From NCBI GenBank assembly GCA_021396245.1, contig WNYE01000057.1, positions 62,001 to 126,000 of the forward strand: a stretch of DNA of 64,000 nt. Reading direction: 5' to 3'. Positions within the stretch are counted from its first letter, which is position 1; each line of letters opens with the position of its first letter. The notes beneath the pieces were generated by a model that saw nothing but the letters and a program-made list of their open reading frames with translations, was not told the DNA's origin and did not search any database. Origin of the DNA: Sporothrix humicola (lineage: Eukaryota > Ascomycota > Sordariomycetes > Ophiostomatales > Ophiostomataceae). Positions 46,379 through 56,284 of this stretch are shown piece by piece. The position numbers were made by a program, and so were the translations under genes.

Positions 46379-48764
46379 ATGCTGACACCTGGCTCTTCTT
46401 GCTCGATCCATCGACTGGCCTCGACGCTTCGACCGACATCAGTTATAACTTCTCGTCTCCGCCTTGCCTCATTGTTGACTGTGTCATCTTCGCCATCCTC
46501 ATTTTCGTCCGCCTCTCGTCTCACTCGTGTCCTCTCAAGTCCTGCTTTCCTATCTCTTTCTCGCGATTTCCAGACGATGACACCGCCTGGCATCAACATC
46601 AGCACTGGAAACACGCCTCCAATCCCACCCACCATGCCTACGTCTTCACCTCTTTCCACCTCGCCTACCGCACAATGGCAAGCTCTGTCTACAGCCACTA
46701 ATGGCAGTGCTCCCAACGGCCAGCCTCACGTTGAAAACATGCCTGCTAAGACCACTAGTGCACCCCCAATTAACGGTACACCATCCACTACCGCTGCTGT
46801 TACCGCATCTACACCTGCTTCCACGTCCATTCCCTCATCGATTCCCCCGCCCCCTCCAGGAGTTGCCGACCGCGAGCCGTCAGCTGTTAGCAACGATGTA
46901 CTTGAGACCGAGTTTTTGATTGTCGGTACGGGTCCATCAGGAGCGTCTCTTGCCTGCTTTTTGGCCGAATATGGCCTTAAGGGCATTATGGTCAGTGCTG
47001 CACCTGGCACAGCAAACACGCCGCGTGCACATATTACCAACATTGCCGCGCTCGAGTGTCTGCGTGATATTGGCCTCGATGCAGACCTCAAGCAGGTGTC
47101 GTCCGAGGGCAGCTGCATGATGCATACCCGTTGGTGCCACAGCATGGCAGGTGCCGAGTATGCACGTCTTTACTCGTGGGGTAACGATCCAAAGCGGAAG
47201 GTGAGTCAAGGTTCCCATTCTTCTACCCAAATCTTGTTACATATTCTCACACGTCTAGGGTGAATATGAATCTGCAAGCCCCTGTGCGCCGGTTGACTTG
47301 CCTCAAACGTTGCTGGAGCCTGTCCTTGTGCGGCATGCCACCAATTCCGGCTACAAAGTCCGCTTTGATACAGCACTGGTCTCATTTACGCAGGATGAAG
47401 AGACAGGCTTGTACACGGCCACGCTGCGGGACAAAATTACCAACGTTGAGTACCGCGTACGCACAAAGTACATCTTTGGCGCAGACGGTGCCCAGAGCCA
47501 GGTCGTCAAGCAACTTGACCTACCGCTCATCAAGAAGCCCGGACAGGGTCTGGCTGTGAATGTCCTAGTTCGTGCAGACTTGTCGCACTTGGTGGATGCA
47601 CGCCGAGGCAACCTGCATTGGGTCATGCAGCCCGACCGCGAGCATCCCGAGTTTGGCTGGATGGGCATTGTGCGCATGGTCAAGCCGTGGCATGAGTGGA
47701 TGTTTATTCTGTTCCCGAGCCGGGAAGTCGACGGAGCCGACAATTACGAGGCGCTCTCCAAGGTCACAAACGAGGACTACCTGGGCCGCGTGCATGAGTT
47801 TATCGGCGACGATACACCTGCCGAGATCCTTAACGTCAGCAAGTGGTTCATTAATGAGATTGTTGCCGAGACATACTCGGTCGGCAACGTTTTCTGTCTG
47901 GGAGACGCCGTCCACCGACACCCTCCCATGAACGGCCTGGGCTCCAACACATGTATCCAGGACGCCTTCAACCTTGCATGGAAGGTGGCTTATGTGCACA
48001 AGGGCCTTGCCGACCCTTCACTTCTTGACACATACAGCATTGAGCGCCAGCCAGTCGGCAAGGGTATCATTACACGCGCTAACCAGGGCCTCCGCGACCA
48101 CCATAGTGTCTGGGATGCTCTCGGTACTTTGCCCAAGACTGTGGAAGAGCGCCGGGCCGTCCTCGATGAGCTTGAGGCTCCCACCGCTGCAGGCCAAGCA
48201 CGCCGTGACACGCTGCGCAAGTCCATTCAGCACACCACCCACGAGTTCAACGGTCTCGGCGTGGAGATGAACCAACATTACGATGGCAAGGGCATCTATA
48301 CTGCCGACGAGCCCGAGCCCTGGAAATTCCCCGGCCGCGCTGCCGAGGATCCCATCCTGTACCACGAGCCCAACACCTACCCGGGCAGCCGTCTGCCGCA
48401 TGCCTGGCTCAATCGCGGTGCCATCCCCTTGACCAAGCGCACTTCAACCATTGACATTGCCGGCCATGGCAAGTTTGTTCTATTTACGGGTATTGGCGGC
48501 GAGGCCTGGAAGGGTGCCGCGGAGCAGGTGTCCAAGGCGTTGGGCGGGGTGCCCCTCGAAGTGCACACGGTCGGTTTCCGCCAGGACTGGGAAGATTTCT
48601 ACTTTGCGTGGAACGAGCTGCGTGGTGTTGGAGAGTCGGGTGCGGTGCTAGTCCGTCCCGACAGATTTGTTGCATGGCGTGCACAGGAAGTGCTTGGTGA
48701 CGAGGCGGCGTGCGCGTCGAAACTGGACACTGTGATGCGGTCCATCCTGGGGAAGTCGGCGTAG
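46379..48764 (+). CDS. FAD-dependent aromatic hydroxylase (phenol 2-monooxygenase/TfdB-like)
   Basis: Two exons: 46379-47200 and 47259-48764, 775 residues from the first ATG. All class A flavoprotein hydroxylase motifs are present: FLIVGTGPSGASLA (GxGxxG), the DG motif FGADGAQSQVV, and the GD motif VFCLGDAVHRHPPMNGLGSNTCIQDA. The C-terminal domain FVLFTGIGGEAWKGA is thioredoxin-like, as in TfdB and phenol hydroxylase. These enzymes put a hydroxyl ortho to a phenolic OH using NAD(P)H and O2. The first 66 residues are Ser/Arg/Leu-rich with almost no acidic residues and look like a mitochondrial presequence. Then comes a 100-residue Pro/Ser/Thr linker. Alternative starts at 46577 and 46634 (better Kozak, ACC ATG) would remove the presequence, giving 690 residues for the latter. 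The gene pairs with the ring-cleavage dioxygenase across the shared promoter. Confidence 0.88.
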
Positions 48765-49102
48765 GTTGTTAGAAGTAGTGTTTTCTTTTTCTTGTCGCGT
48801 TTGCTTTATCACGCGGTCTTGATTGTGTTTTTCAGTACCCTTCCATCTATTTAGAGGTTTGCCGTTTACATTTTGCATGTACCAATAAATACAATAAAAT
48901 ATAAATAAATCGTCATTTACATTAAGGTATTATTTGTAAATGTATAGTTTAACTGAACATATGAAGAGGCAAGAAGAAGAGAAAATAAGAACTTTTAAAA
49001 AAAAAACAAAAAAAACCATTGATGTTATGTACTTATGTACCTTGACTACATTGCCATTCCAATCCAGCCTATTTACATACTGTTTTCACTCGACAACTTC
49101 CT
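48765..49102. other. Intergenic, convergent 3' ends
   Basis: A 338-bp very AT-rich region with several AATAAA-like signals at 48880-48910. No gene seen. Confidence 0.6.
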
Positions 49103-50056
49103 CTAATCCTTAGATAAGACACCAAGCCCGGGGATATCCTCGACCTTGAGCTCTTGCCCTGTTGCGTTAAGAACGCCATACCGCACGTGATCGAGTGTTC
49201 CGGTCGGCACGTATGCGTCCTCGGTCTTGCCCCAAATGGTGTCCCAGTTTGCCAGGTAGCCCTCGGCCGTGGTCTCGTTGGTGTGGCCGGGGAAGGTGGC
49301 CATGGTCATGCGCGCCGACCGGTTCGCACCTGCCGTGAACCCCTCGCCCGACACGGGGCACTCGTCCGACACGAGGGCAGCCACCACGGGCGCGCACGTG
49401 CTCGCGGCAAAGTAGGTGCCTGTGATAAACTTGGCGCCTTCCGACAGCTCGGTCATGCGCGTGCTTGCCGAGGGAAAGAGCGCATTGATCTTGATGCCAA
49501 ACTGCGGACTGTACCTGCCCAGGTCGCGCACCAGCGCATAGTTGGCGCCCTTGCTGGCAGCATAGGCGCAGTCGCCGCCTGCACCGAAACCCAAGATGCC
49601 GTCCGAGGCAATGTACACGATGCGGCCGTGTTTTTGGGCGGCCATGGCCTTCCAAACAGCGCTCGTCATGAGGTGCGCGCCGAGCGTGCCAATCTCGAGC
49701 ACGCGCATGAAGGCATCGACATCCAGATCGTCAATCGGACTCGTGCGGCCCGTGATGCCGGCATTGTTCACCAGAATATCGATGCGGCCCCAAGTGTCGA
49801 GGGCCAGCTGGGCAATGGCTTTAGCGTCGGCCTTGACCGAGACGTCGTGGCCGTCGGCGATTGCCTGACCACCGGCGGCCGTGATCTCGTCGACAACGGT
49901 CTGGGCGCGGGCAATCGTGCCGGCCTTGCCGTCGAGTGATCCGCCGTAATCGTTGACGACGACCTTGGCGCCTTTGCTGGCGAGAAGAAGCGCATATTCG
50001 CGGCCGAGACCGCCGCCAGCGCCCGTCACGATGGCGACTCTGTCCTTGACTGACAT
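49103..50056 (-). CDS. Short-chain dehydrogenase (Fox2-domain-like)
   Basis: One exon, 317 residues, ATG at 50056 (MSVKDRVAIVTGAGGGLG). Classical SDR features: cofactor loop TGAGGGLG, NNAG, catalytic Ser in YIASDG, and Y-x3-K in YAASKGA. The segment KVVVNDYGGSLDG closely resembles the dehydrogenase modules of peroxisomal multifunctional beta-oxidation protein Fox2/MFE-2, which use NAD and 3-hydroxyacyl-CoA. No peroxisomal C-terminal signal is present (ends LSKD), so a separate soluble enzyme acting on a hydroxy intermediate is plausible. The gene is convergent with the FAD hydroxylase and divergent from the next SDR. Confidence 0.85.
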   Translation of the reverse strand: MSVKDRVAIVTGAGGGLGREYALLLASKGAKVVVNDYGGSLDGKAGTIARAQTVVDEITAAGGQAIADGHDVSVKADAKAIAQLALDTWGRIDILVNNAGITGRTSPIDDLDVDAFMRVLEIGTLGAHLMTSAVWKAMAAQKHGRIVYIASDGILGFGAGGDCAYAASKGANYALVRDLGRYSPQFGIKINALFPSASTRMTELSEGAKFITGTYFAASTCAPVVAALVSDECPVSGEGFTAGANRSARMTMATFPGHTNETTAEGYLANWDTIWGKTEDAYVPTGTLDHVRYGVLNATGQELKVEDIPGLGVLSKD

Positions 50057-50519
50057 GGTGGGTGGTTGACTGGGAAAGAGGAATGTCTGGTGTTGAGGTA
50101 ACTGGGGATCAAAGTCGTGATGTTGATTTTCCTTGGCTTTGTTCAATGAATAACCTCAATTTAGTGAGTTTTCGAGCACATCGCTATGATGCGATCGGCC
50201 GTCCTTTATTGCAGCCTCGCCTGTCATTCACCTCGGAAATGGCACCGTTCATCGCCAGAGTGTCTTTCGACACCACATCTCGATTCGTTTTTCCTCTTTC
50301 CCCTCTTCTGCCTCGTCATTTTCTCAAAAGACTGGTCAGTAGGCCGTCCCTCTAGCCTCCGCACTGTTGTTTGTCATCTTCGCATTTTTGCGTCTTGACA
50401 GAACTGATCTGCGTCGCCCCGACGGCCGCGATTTGGCCAACTCTTGCGGCCTCACATCGCCGTCAATCCGGCGTGTTCGTCCGTTATTTTTGTCTGGTGT
50501 GCAGCCATTTTACACAGTA

Positions 50520-50545
50520 AATGTAAGTCGTCAATGTAAGTCGTA
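50520..50545. repeat. 13-bp direct repeat, two copies
   Basis: AATGTAAGTCGTC followed directly by AATGTAAGTCGTA. It lies in the divergent SDR promoter, next to the CGG-N9-CCG element. Confidence 0.8.
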
Positions 50546-50549
50546 AATG

Positions 50550-50564
50550 CGGGGAGTTACTCCG
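50550..50564. promoter_or_regulatory. CGG-N9-CCG with inverted repeat
   Basis: GGAGT and ACTCC form a 5-bp inverted repeat around one T, flanked by CGG and CCG. It could bind a Zn2Cys6 factor dimer, but this is inference. Confidence 0.2.
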
Positions 50565-51203
50565 AAGACGGTCCACCGAAGAAAAACCTCGACTTCTCCA
50601 AATATTTTGCCTTGTAATAAGACGTGCACAGTAAACCTTTGACGTATGGTCTCTCTTTAACTCTTTTGTTCTCCAAATCAATCAAGACCATGAAAGGCCA
50701 CGGCAAGCTAGGCTAGACGTTATCCGCGCTCCCTCGGGCTTCGTTAGCCAGGCGAGCCAGAGTGGGCTCCTTGACAGGCGAAGCTGCACGAAATGGACAA
50801 AAGAGACGAGAACTGCGCAGGAAATAACACCAGTCACGCCAATAACACCAAATAAATCCAGAGTCGGCTCGTACGAGAAACCCGCTCGATACAACCGTCT
50901 CCATTGCCCAGGGCATCGGTGCAGGGACTAACAACGAAAAGAGGATAGGAAAAAGAAGGGTCGCGGAGAAGAGCAACCGCAGACGACCCTGGAACGGAGA
51001 ACTGGCGCGAGTCATGAACGCCTTGATCTTGTCGTGTGTTTTATTTTTGTAGATTCGTAGATGCTGTAAATCTCCAACTAGGAAAGTCGTCATAGATGGA
51101 ATAGATCGAAAAGATAACGAAAGAGAAAAGAAAAAGAAAAAAAGAAGAAAAAGAAAAAGAAAAAGAAGAAGAAAAAAAAAAAATAGAACGAACATCCCCC
51201 ACA

Positions 51204-52074
51204 ATGTCTGCCTCCCTCGCTGCTCCTCTTCTCCGCTGCGTCTACACGGTCACCGGCGCCGCTTCCGGTATCGGCCAGTGCACGGCTGTGCGTCTTCTCC
51301 AGCTGGGCGCCGCCGGCGTGGCCATTAGCGACGTCAACGAAGACGGCCTCGAGAAGACGCGCCTTCTCTGCAAGGCTGCCGCTGCCGCCCGCGGCCACAA
51401 TATCCCGCCACCCCAGATCACCGTCACCCGCGTCGACGTCAGCAAACGCAACCAGGTCGAGAGCTGGATCGAGAGCGCTGTCAAGGCCTTTGGCGGAAAG
51501 CTGGACGGCGCCGCCAACGTCGCAGGCATCCCTGGCGGCCACCCAGACATCCGCTGCGAGTCCATCAAGCAGGACGAGTGGGATCGCACGATCAACATCA
51601 ACTTAAATGGCATGCTGCACAGCATGCGCGCCCAGCTGCCGCACTTGACCCGCCCGGGCGGCTCGATTGTCAACGTCGCCAGTGTGGCCGGTCTGCGCGG
51701 TCTGCCACACAATGCAGCCTACTCGACGAGCAAGTTTGGCGTGATTGGCCTGACGGAGTCGGTGGCTGGAGAGTACGGCCGCGAGGGCATTCGGATCAAT
51801 GCGGTGCTGCCGGGTCCCATCGACACTCCTGTTTTGCACGACGGCGAGGCCAAGGGCCTGTTCACGTCCGATGCGGCAGGCGGCGCGACGTTCTTGAACC
51901 GTGTCGGCACGGCTGAGGAGGTGGCCAAGGTGCTGTGTTTCCTGATGACGGACGATGCGTCGTATGTGACGGGAGGTAAGTCGGCACGCCCTTTTCTTGA
52001 ATATCAACTTACCCAACTTCTTGCTAACAAAAAAAGCCAACTGGACCGTCGACGGCGGATACACCGCGTCGTAG
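51204..52074 (+). CDS. Short-chain dehydrogenase/reductase, classical
   Basis: Two exons: 51204-51975 and 52037-52074, 269 residues; the second exon has only 38 nt (ANWTVDGGYTAS), the standard SDR ending. Motifs: TGAASGIG cofactor loop, NVAG in place of the usual NNAG (the first Asn pair is changed to Ala-Asn-Val), Ser in NVASVAG, and Y-x3-K in YSTSKFG. It begins abruptly with MSASLAAPLLRCVYTVTG, so little precedes the Rossmann strand. The substrate is unknown; secondary alcohols, keto or dihydrodiol compounds are usual in this family. It is convergent with the ABM-like gene, only 111 bp apart. Confidence 0.86.
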
Positions 52075-52185
52075 GGGTGGACAGAAATGGATTGAAGTTG
52101 GATTGAATCTGGCTCGACTGTATATAGGAATGAACAACAAGCACATGGCAATGACAAACAACAAATGACACAACTCCACCAGCGC

Positions 52186-52839
52186 CTACAGAGCCACCTG
52201 CTTAAGCTCTGTAATGTGCCACGGGACGACAAACACGCGGTAGTAGTCCCGCAGCGCCGTGATGCAGTCGGCAAACCCTTGCTTCTTCTCAAAGTCCTCG
52301 TGGTGCGCGTCCACCGACTTCCAGTTGATCAAGAGCAACTGGTCCTGCGGGTCTTCCAGGATCGGCGAGATAAAGTAGCCGTCGCAGCCCGGCTCCGCGT
52401 CCAGGATGCCCGACACCACCTTGCCGAAGCGCTCATAGTATCCGTGAACGCCACCCTCGACCACCTTGGTCAGGGCCACCTCAATCGCCGGACTTTTGAG
52501 GATACTATCGAGATGGGCACGGTCACTCAACGGCGAATGGTCCAGCAGCGCATGGGTCTGCCACGTAATCGACCGCCCGTTCATCGCCGGCTGTAGCACC
52601 TTGTGGAACGTCTCGTAGTCGGGACTCGTGAAAAACTTGTGCGAGGCCTCGAGGCTCTCCCAGAGACACAGCGCTACCTGTGTGTATCTGTCCTCGAACT
52701 TGCGGCCGCGCCACAGACCCTTGAGCCCGGGTGCCTTTTCGAGCAGCGCAAACGCCGGGGCGAGGTCGCGGTTGATCTCGTCAGGCACCGCCGGTCGGTG
52801 CGGCACCATAATCAGCTGGAAAGCTTGTGTAGTCGGCAT
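52186..52839 (-). CDS. Small alpha/beta-barrel (ABM-like) protein
   Basis: One exon, 217 residues, ATG at 52839. I see two similar halves: LIMVPHRPAVPDEINRDLAP and a later GYFISPILEDPQDQLLLINWKSVDAHHEDFEKKQGF. The pattern W-x-S-x-E/D-A-H-x-x-F in each half (WESLEASHKFF and WKSVDAHHEDF) is typical of dimeric alpha-beta barrels of the antibiotic-biosynthesis-monooxygenase class. Such cofactor-free proteins act as monooxygenases, isomerases or simply binding partners in catabolic and polyketide clusters. No signal peptide or membrane segment. Function unassigned. Confidence 0.7.
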   Translation of the reverse strand: MPTTQAFQLIMVPHRPAVPDEINRDLAPAFALLEKAPGLKGLWRGRKFEDRYTQVALCLWESLEASHKFFTSPDYETFHKVLQPAMNGRSITWQTHALLDHSPLSDRAHLDSILKSPAIEVALTKVVEGGVHGYYERFGKVVSGILDAEPGCDGYFISPILEDPQDQLLLINWKSVDAHHEDFEKKQGFADCITALRDYYRVFVVPWHITELKQVAL

Positions 52840-53703
52840 GTTGAGAGTGAGAGTGAGAGCGGAGGATGGAGGGTTTGGAGAAAGGTGTCGTGGATTCTGG
52901 GCGTACGTTGTGAATGTGGAGCAGAAAAATACAACGAGGGGAAGAGAGGTAGATAAAAGCTGTCAATTGAAGAAGCTAGATAAGCTAGAGGACAGTCATC
53001 TCTCCTTCTTCCTTTTCTCTTTTCTTCTTCACCCATGACGGCATCGAGGAGAATGAGAGGAGTCCATTCTGGCTGCGGGGCGGAAGTTGGCGATCCGCCG
53101 TGCCTCGCAGCATCTCACATCGGCGTGGACAAGATAGCGGATTGATTGATTGCACGGATTGACGAAGACGGCGCGGGGAAGGGCTGGTTGAAAGAAAACA
53201 AAATGGAGAAAGCTAAGAAAGAAGCGATGAGGACGAGATGGCCTAGGGGAAAAGGGAAAGGGGTAGGGCGAGTCGGAAAACGCTCCGAAGATCGCCCGGT
53301 GGGGCGCGCCTTCCGTGTAAGTCGAGCTTGCCACCTCAGTACCTTCCCCGCGGTAAACCAGGCTTGCGGCAGGCAGGAGTGATGGTGATGATAACGAATG
53401 TGTCGTCGCAAAGTGAACAACTCTTTCCGAATTCGTAACGAGATTTCGTAGTTTCCAGAAAAGGAACTATCAAGGGCAGCCTTACGGTGGCAGGTGGGAA
53501 GGGGGATGGAATGAGGGGAAAAGGGCATCAAGAGATGACGTCTTGTCGTAGGTTTAGTACCTCTTTTAACACCAACATTACCACGCATGAATTGCATCTC
53601 TTGTTTGCTTTGAATATTCGCGATATTTTGGACATTTTCGTTTGTTATTAGCTATTTGTTACTTTTATCGAGAGTTTGATTGATTAGCATATCAAAAGTC
53701 ACG
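52840..53703. promoter_or_regulatory. Divergent promoter, ABM-like / SDR
   Basis: This 864-bp stretch contains CGG-N11-CCG at 53081-53097 as part of the inverted repeat GGCGGA-N9-TCCGCC. No gene seen. Confidence 0.45.
53080..53098. promoter_or_regulatory. CGG-N11-CCG within 6-bp inverted repeat
   Basis: GGCGGA and TCCGCC are separated by 9 bp, giving CGG-N11-CCG, the same spacing as the site at 45941. A shared Zn2Cys6 regulator is possible but unproven. Confidence 0.25.
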
Positions 53704-54630
53704 ATGGTTCTCAATCCAGCAGCGCAAGTATTCTACCCCTTAATGTTTCTTCCTGAGCTTTGTTTACTAACATACCCAGTGTCGCTTTCGTTACTGGCGC
53801 CGGCGGTATGGTCGGCCGCCATGTCATCCTTCAATTTGCCCGCGACGGCGTGCGCAAGCTGGCCGGTCTCGATATTTCTGAAGCCGGCCTCACAGAGACC
53901 CGGAGACTCGTCAAAGAACTCGCCCCCGAAGCCGAGTTCCTCCCGCTTGTGGCCGACCTACTCAAGGAGGAAGAGGTCAAGACGGCTTTTGCGAGCATCG
54001 TGACGAAATGGGGCCGTGTCGACTACGCCGTCAACAATGCCGGCATTGGGCAGCCGCTGGGCTTGACGCAAGACACGCAAACATCTGACTTTGAGCGCGT
54101 CATTGGCGTCAACCTGCGCGGCGTGTGGTTCTGCGAGAAGCTGGAGCTGGCACAGATGGCGGCACAAGATCCACTCGAAATTGCGGCTGCCGATAAAGTC
54201 GACGGCAGAGTGCCCGCTCGCGGAGCCATTGTCAATGTCGATTCTGTTCTCGGTCTTTTGGCGATGCCGACGCTGGGCCTCTACACAATGTCCAAGCACG
54301 GCCTCATCGGCCTGACGCGGACCGACGCTCTCGATTATGCGCGGAAGGGTGTCCGTGTCAACGGCGTGTGTCCGGGGTGAGTCCACTGGCAGACGATATT
54401 TTCTTTATTTTCTTTATTTTTATTTTCGCTAACTTTACAGATTCATCGATACACCACTTTTGATCGAGTCAACCAGAAAGGCACTTGCTCCGTCTATTGA
54501 AAAGACAGCCATGGGTCGCCTGGCGAACCCCCAAGAGATTGCAGATGCAATTATCTTTTTGTGCAGCGACAGGGCCAGCTACATTACAGGCATCAGCCTG
54601 CCTGTCGACGGCGGTTACTGTCTGCATTGA
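53704..54630 (+). CDS. Short-chain dehydrogenase/reductase with GC-AG intron
   Basis: Three exons: 53704-53723, 53780-54376, 54441-54630, 268 residues. The first exon is 20 nt. The reading frame can only join if intron 1 starts with GC (donor GCAAGT, the usual GC-AG consensus); the nearby GT gives a frameshift. The result reads MVLNPAAVAFVTGAGGMVGR, a normal SDR start. Motifs: TGAGGMVG, NNAG, Ser in NVDSVLG, Y-x3-K in YTMSKHG, and the ending PVDGGYCLH. Sequence is most like bacterial-type 3-oxoacyl or dihydrodiol dehydrogenases of the SDR class, substrate unknown. It is not a close copy of the other two SDRs in the cluster. Confidence 0.85.
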
Positions 54631-55189
54631 TTGGAGAAGATTTGTACATACACATCCTAAGTAAATAATGCGATTTGGATCTGAGCACAGTAAATAATAC
54701 ATTGAAATATGACACACTGTAACCAACGCTATTAATCGAGTATCATCGTGATCCGCATTTCCGCACCATTGAGCAAGTGCCATTTCCGATGCTGCATGTT
54801 CTCCGAGGCCAAGCTCTCATAACGGTTTATTTTTCTACCTTGGGCAACCCCTCCCTCTCCGCATTCAGTGGACTCAATGTTGACACTGGGCGGGCTTAGA
54901 GCCGAACCCCAAAGTTGGCATTTTCACCACTGTGTTAGTCCGATATTGGTCCGTTTTTCGTTGATCAACGATCTCGTAACTGTAAATTCGTGCCGATTTG
55001 AAAGCTGTTTCTTGAAACGGCTACCTTTCAGTTTGTGTAATTTACCCCATTATTTCCTCGAGCGTCTAAGATTCATTGACTCGCTGATATATCGTCGACA
55101 GTCAACCATCAACTTACTGTATTTGATTCTACAGCGTAGCCCTTCGATTTCTCCCATTCTGTCCTTGTCCACTCTCATCTAGAACTACA
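54631..55189. other. Intergenic, tandem genes
   Basis: A 559-bp AT-rich stretch: 3' end of the SDR and promoter of the next gene. No gene seen. Confidence 0.6.
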
Positions 55190-55951
55190 ATGACGACTCC
55201 CCGATTCTTCGTTGTCGCCCGTGTTGTCGGTCGCGACGGTGCTCTTCCTCTGGTAGGTCGACCTCTACTCAGTCCACTCTACAACCACTAACACATGCAG
55301 TGGAAAGAGCGCCTCGTCCATCTCTGCGGCGTCTCGGCCGCCGAACGTTATGGCGACTCCTATTACTGGGGCGCCGACATTGACGGCGAGCCCGACACGC
55401 TATGGGGCCTTGAGGGTTACACCCACCCACTCGGTTTCTTTATCGACCACGTCTCGTCGGACATCTTCAAGCGCGAAATGGCCCTCGTCGACAGCGATTC
55501 CCTCCTACGCACCCAGCAGGGGCTCACCAGTCCAGATTACGACCTGCACCACTATGACGAGGAGACGAGCACACCAGGCAGCTTCCTCAAGCGCTGGGAC
55601 GACGCCGAGCGCGACGGAAAGACGAGCCATGTCGCTGTGCTGCACCTGTGGGCTGGCGATGCTGTCCAAAGAGCAGCAGTGCTGGCAAAGCTGGCGACCT
55701 ATGCAGCATCGGCCAAAAAGGCTTCCCTAGACAACAGCAAGGGATTGCAGAGCTGTGTAGTGCTGCGGGAGCTTAAGGACAACACACTGGCGACACTGTG
55801 GGTGCGAACGCGGACAAAGGCTGCTTTTGACGCCGAAAATGCGGCTGGCGGGTCGTTGGCGGCGTTGCTGGCCGAATTGAAGCCGCTCGTGGCCAAGACG
55901 GAGCTGCACCAGTCGGCATCCTTTGACGGCCATATCGGGCTGAGCTTGTAG
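55190..55951 (+). CDS. Unassigned small protein of the enzyme cluster
   Basis: Two exons: 55190-55252 and 55301-55951, 237 residues; the intron is 48 nt, the shortest seen here. It begins MTTPRFFVVARVVGRDGALPLW and has a mid-region GDSYYWGADIDGEPDTLWGLEGYTHP split across predicted strands. A second half starts HVAVLHLWAGDAVQRAAVLAKL and ends with a predicted strand. The alternation of strands and helices suggests a two-half alpha/beta-barrel similar in style to the ABM-like neighbour, but I cannot place it in a named family. No targeting signal. Its position among the SDR and decarboxylase genes suggests a role with them. Confidence 0.72.
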
Positions 55952-56284
55952 GAGTGCGACAGGCGAAGATGTATATATGACTTTTTGTACATACTGCGAC
56001 AAATGCAATTTATTTTATTTGACCAAAGCGTCTTGGCCGCCACTTGCCGAGTGTTTTCGGGTGCTGTCGAGCTGCCGGCTCAATACAACGGATAGATGAA
56101 TTGGCCGCGTAGACTCCTTCGACCAGCGGCAATTCATCCATTGTCTCCGCACAGTTTATTTTCTCGCGATGCGTAGGAGAATAAAATAAGCGTGGCCGCT
56201 TCGTGGTGGAGTTTCTGTGCAGCTCTGGTCAGCAAACACCCAAAAACAGTCCTTACCTTGAGCTCATCTCCAAACTTCCATGCA
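55952..56284. other. Intergenic, tandem genes
   Basis: A 333-bp stretch with no gene seen. Promoter of the secreted-protein gene. Confidence 0.6.

Larger units (their letters stand above)
50057..51203. promoter_or_regulatory. Divergent promoter between two SDR genes
   Basis: The stretch is 1.15 kb. It holds a 13-bp direct repeat (AATGTAAGTCGTM) at 50520-50545, an inverted repeat GGAGT-T-ACTCC inside CGG-N9-CCG at 50550-50564, and a long A/G tract at 51115-51183 directly before the plus-strand SDR start. No gene seen; frames here are low-complexity. Confidence 0.45.

Noticed and set aside
50401..50490. Other CGG/CCG pairs with N8-N10 spacing in the SDR promoter
   Set aside because: Several spacings occur together in GC-rich sequence, as expected by chance; none is palindromic beyond the triplets.
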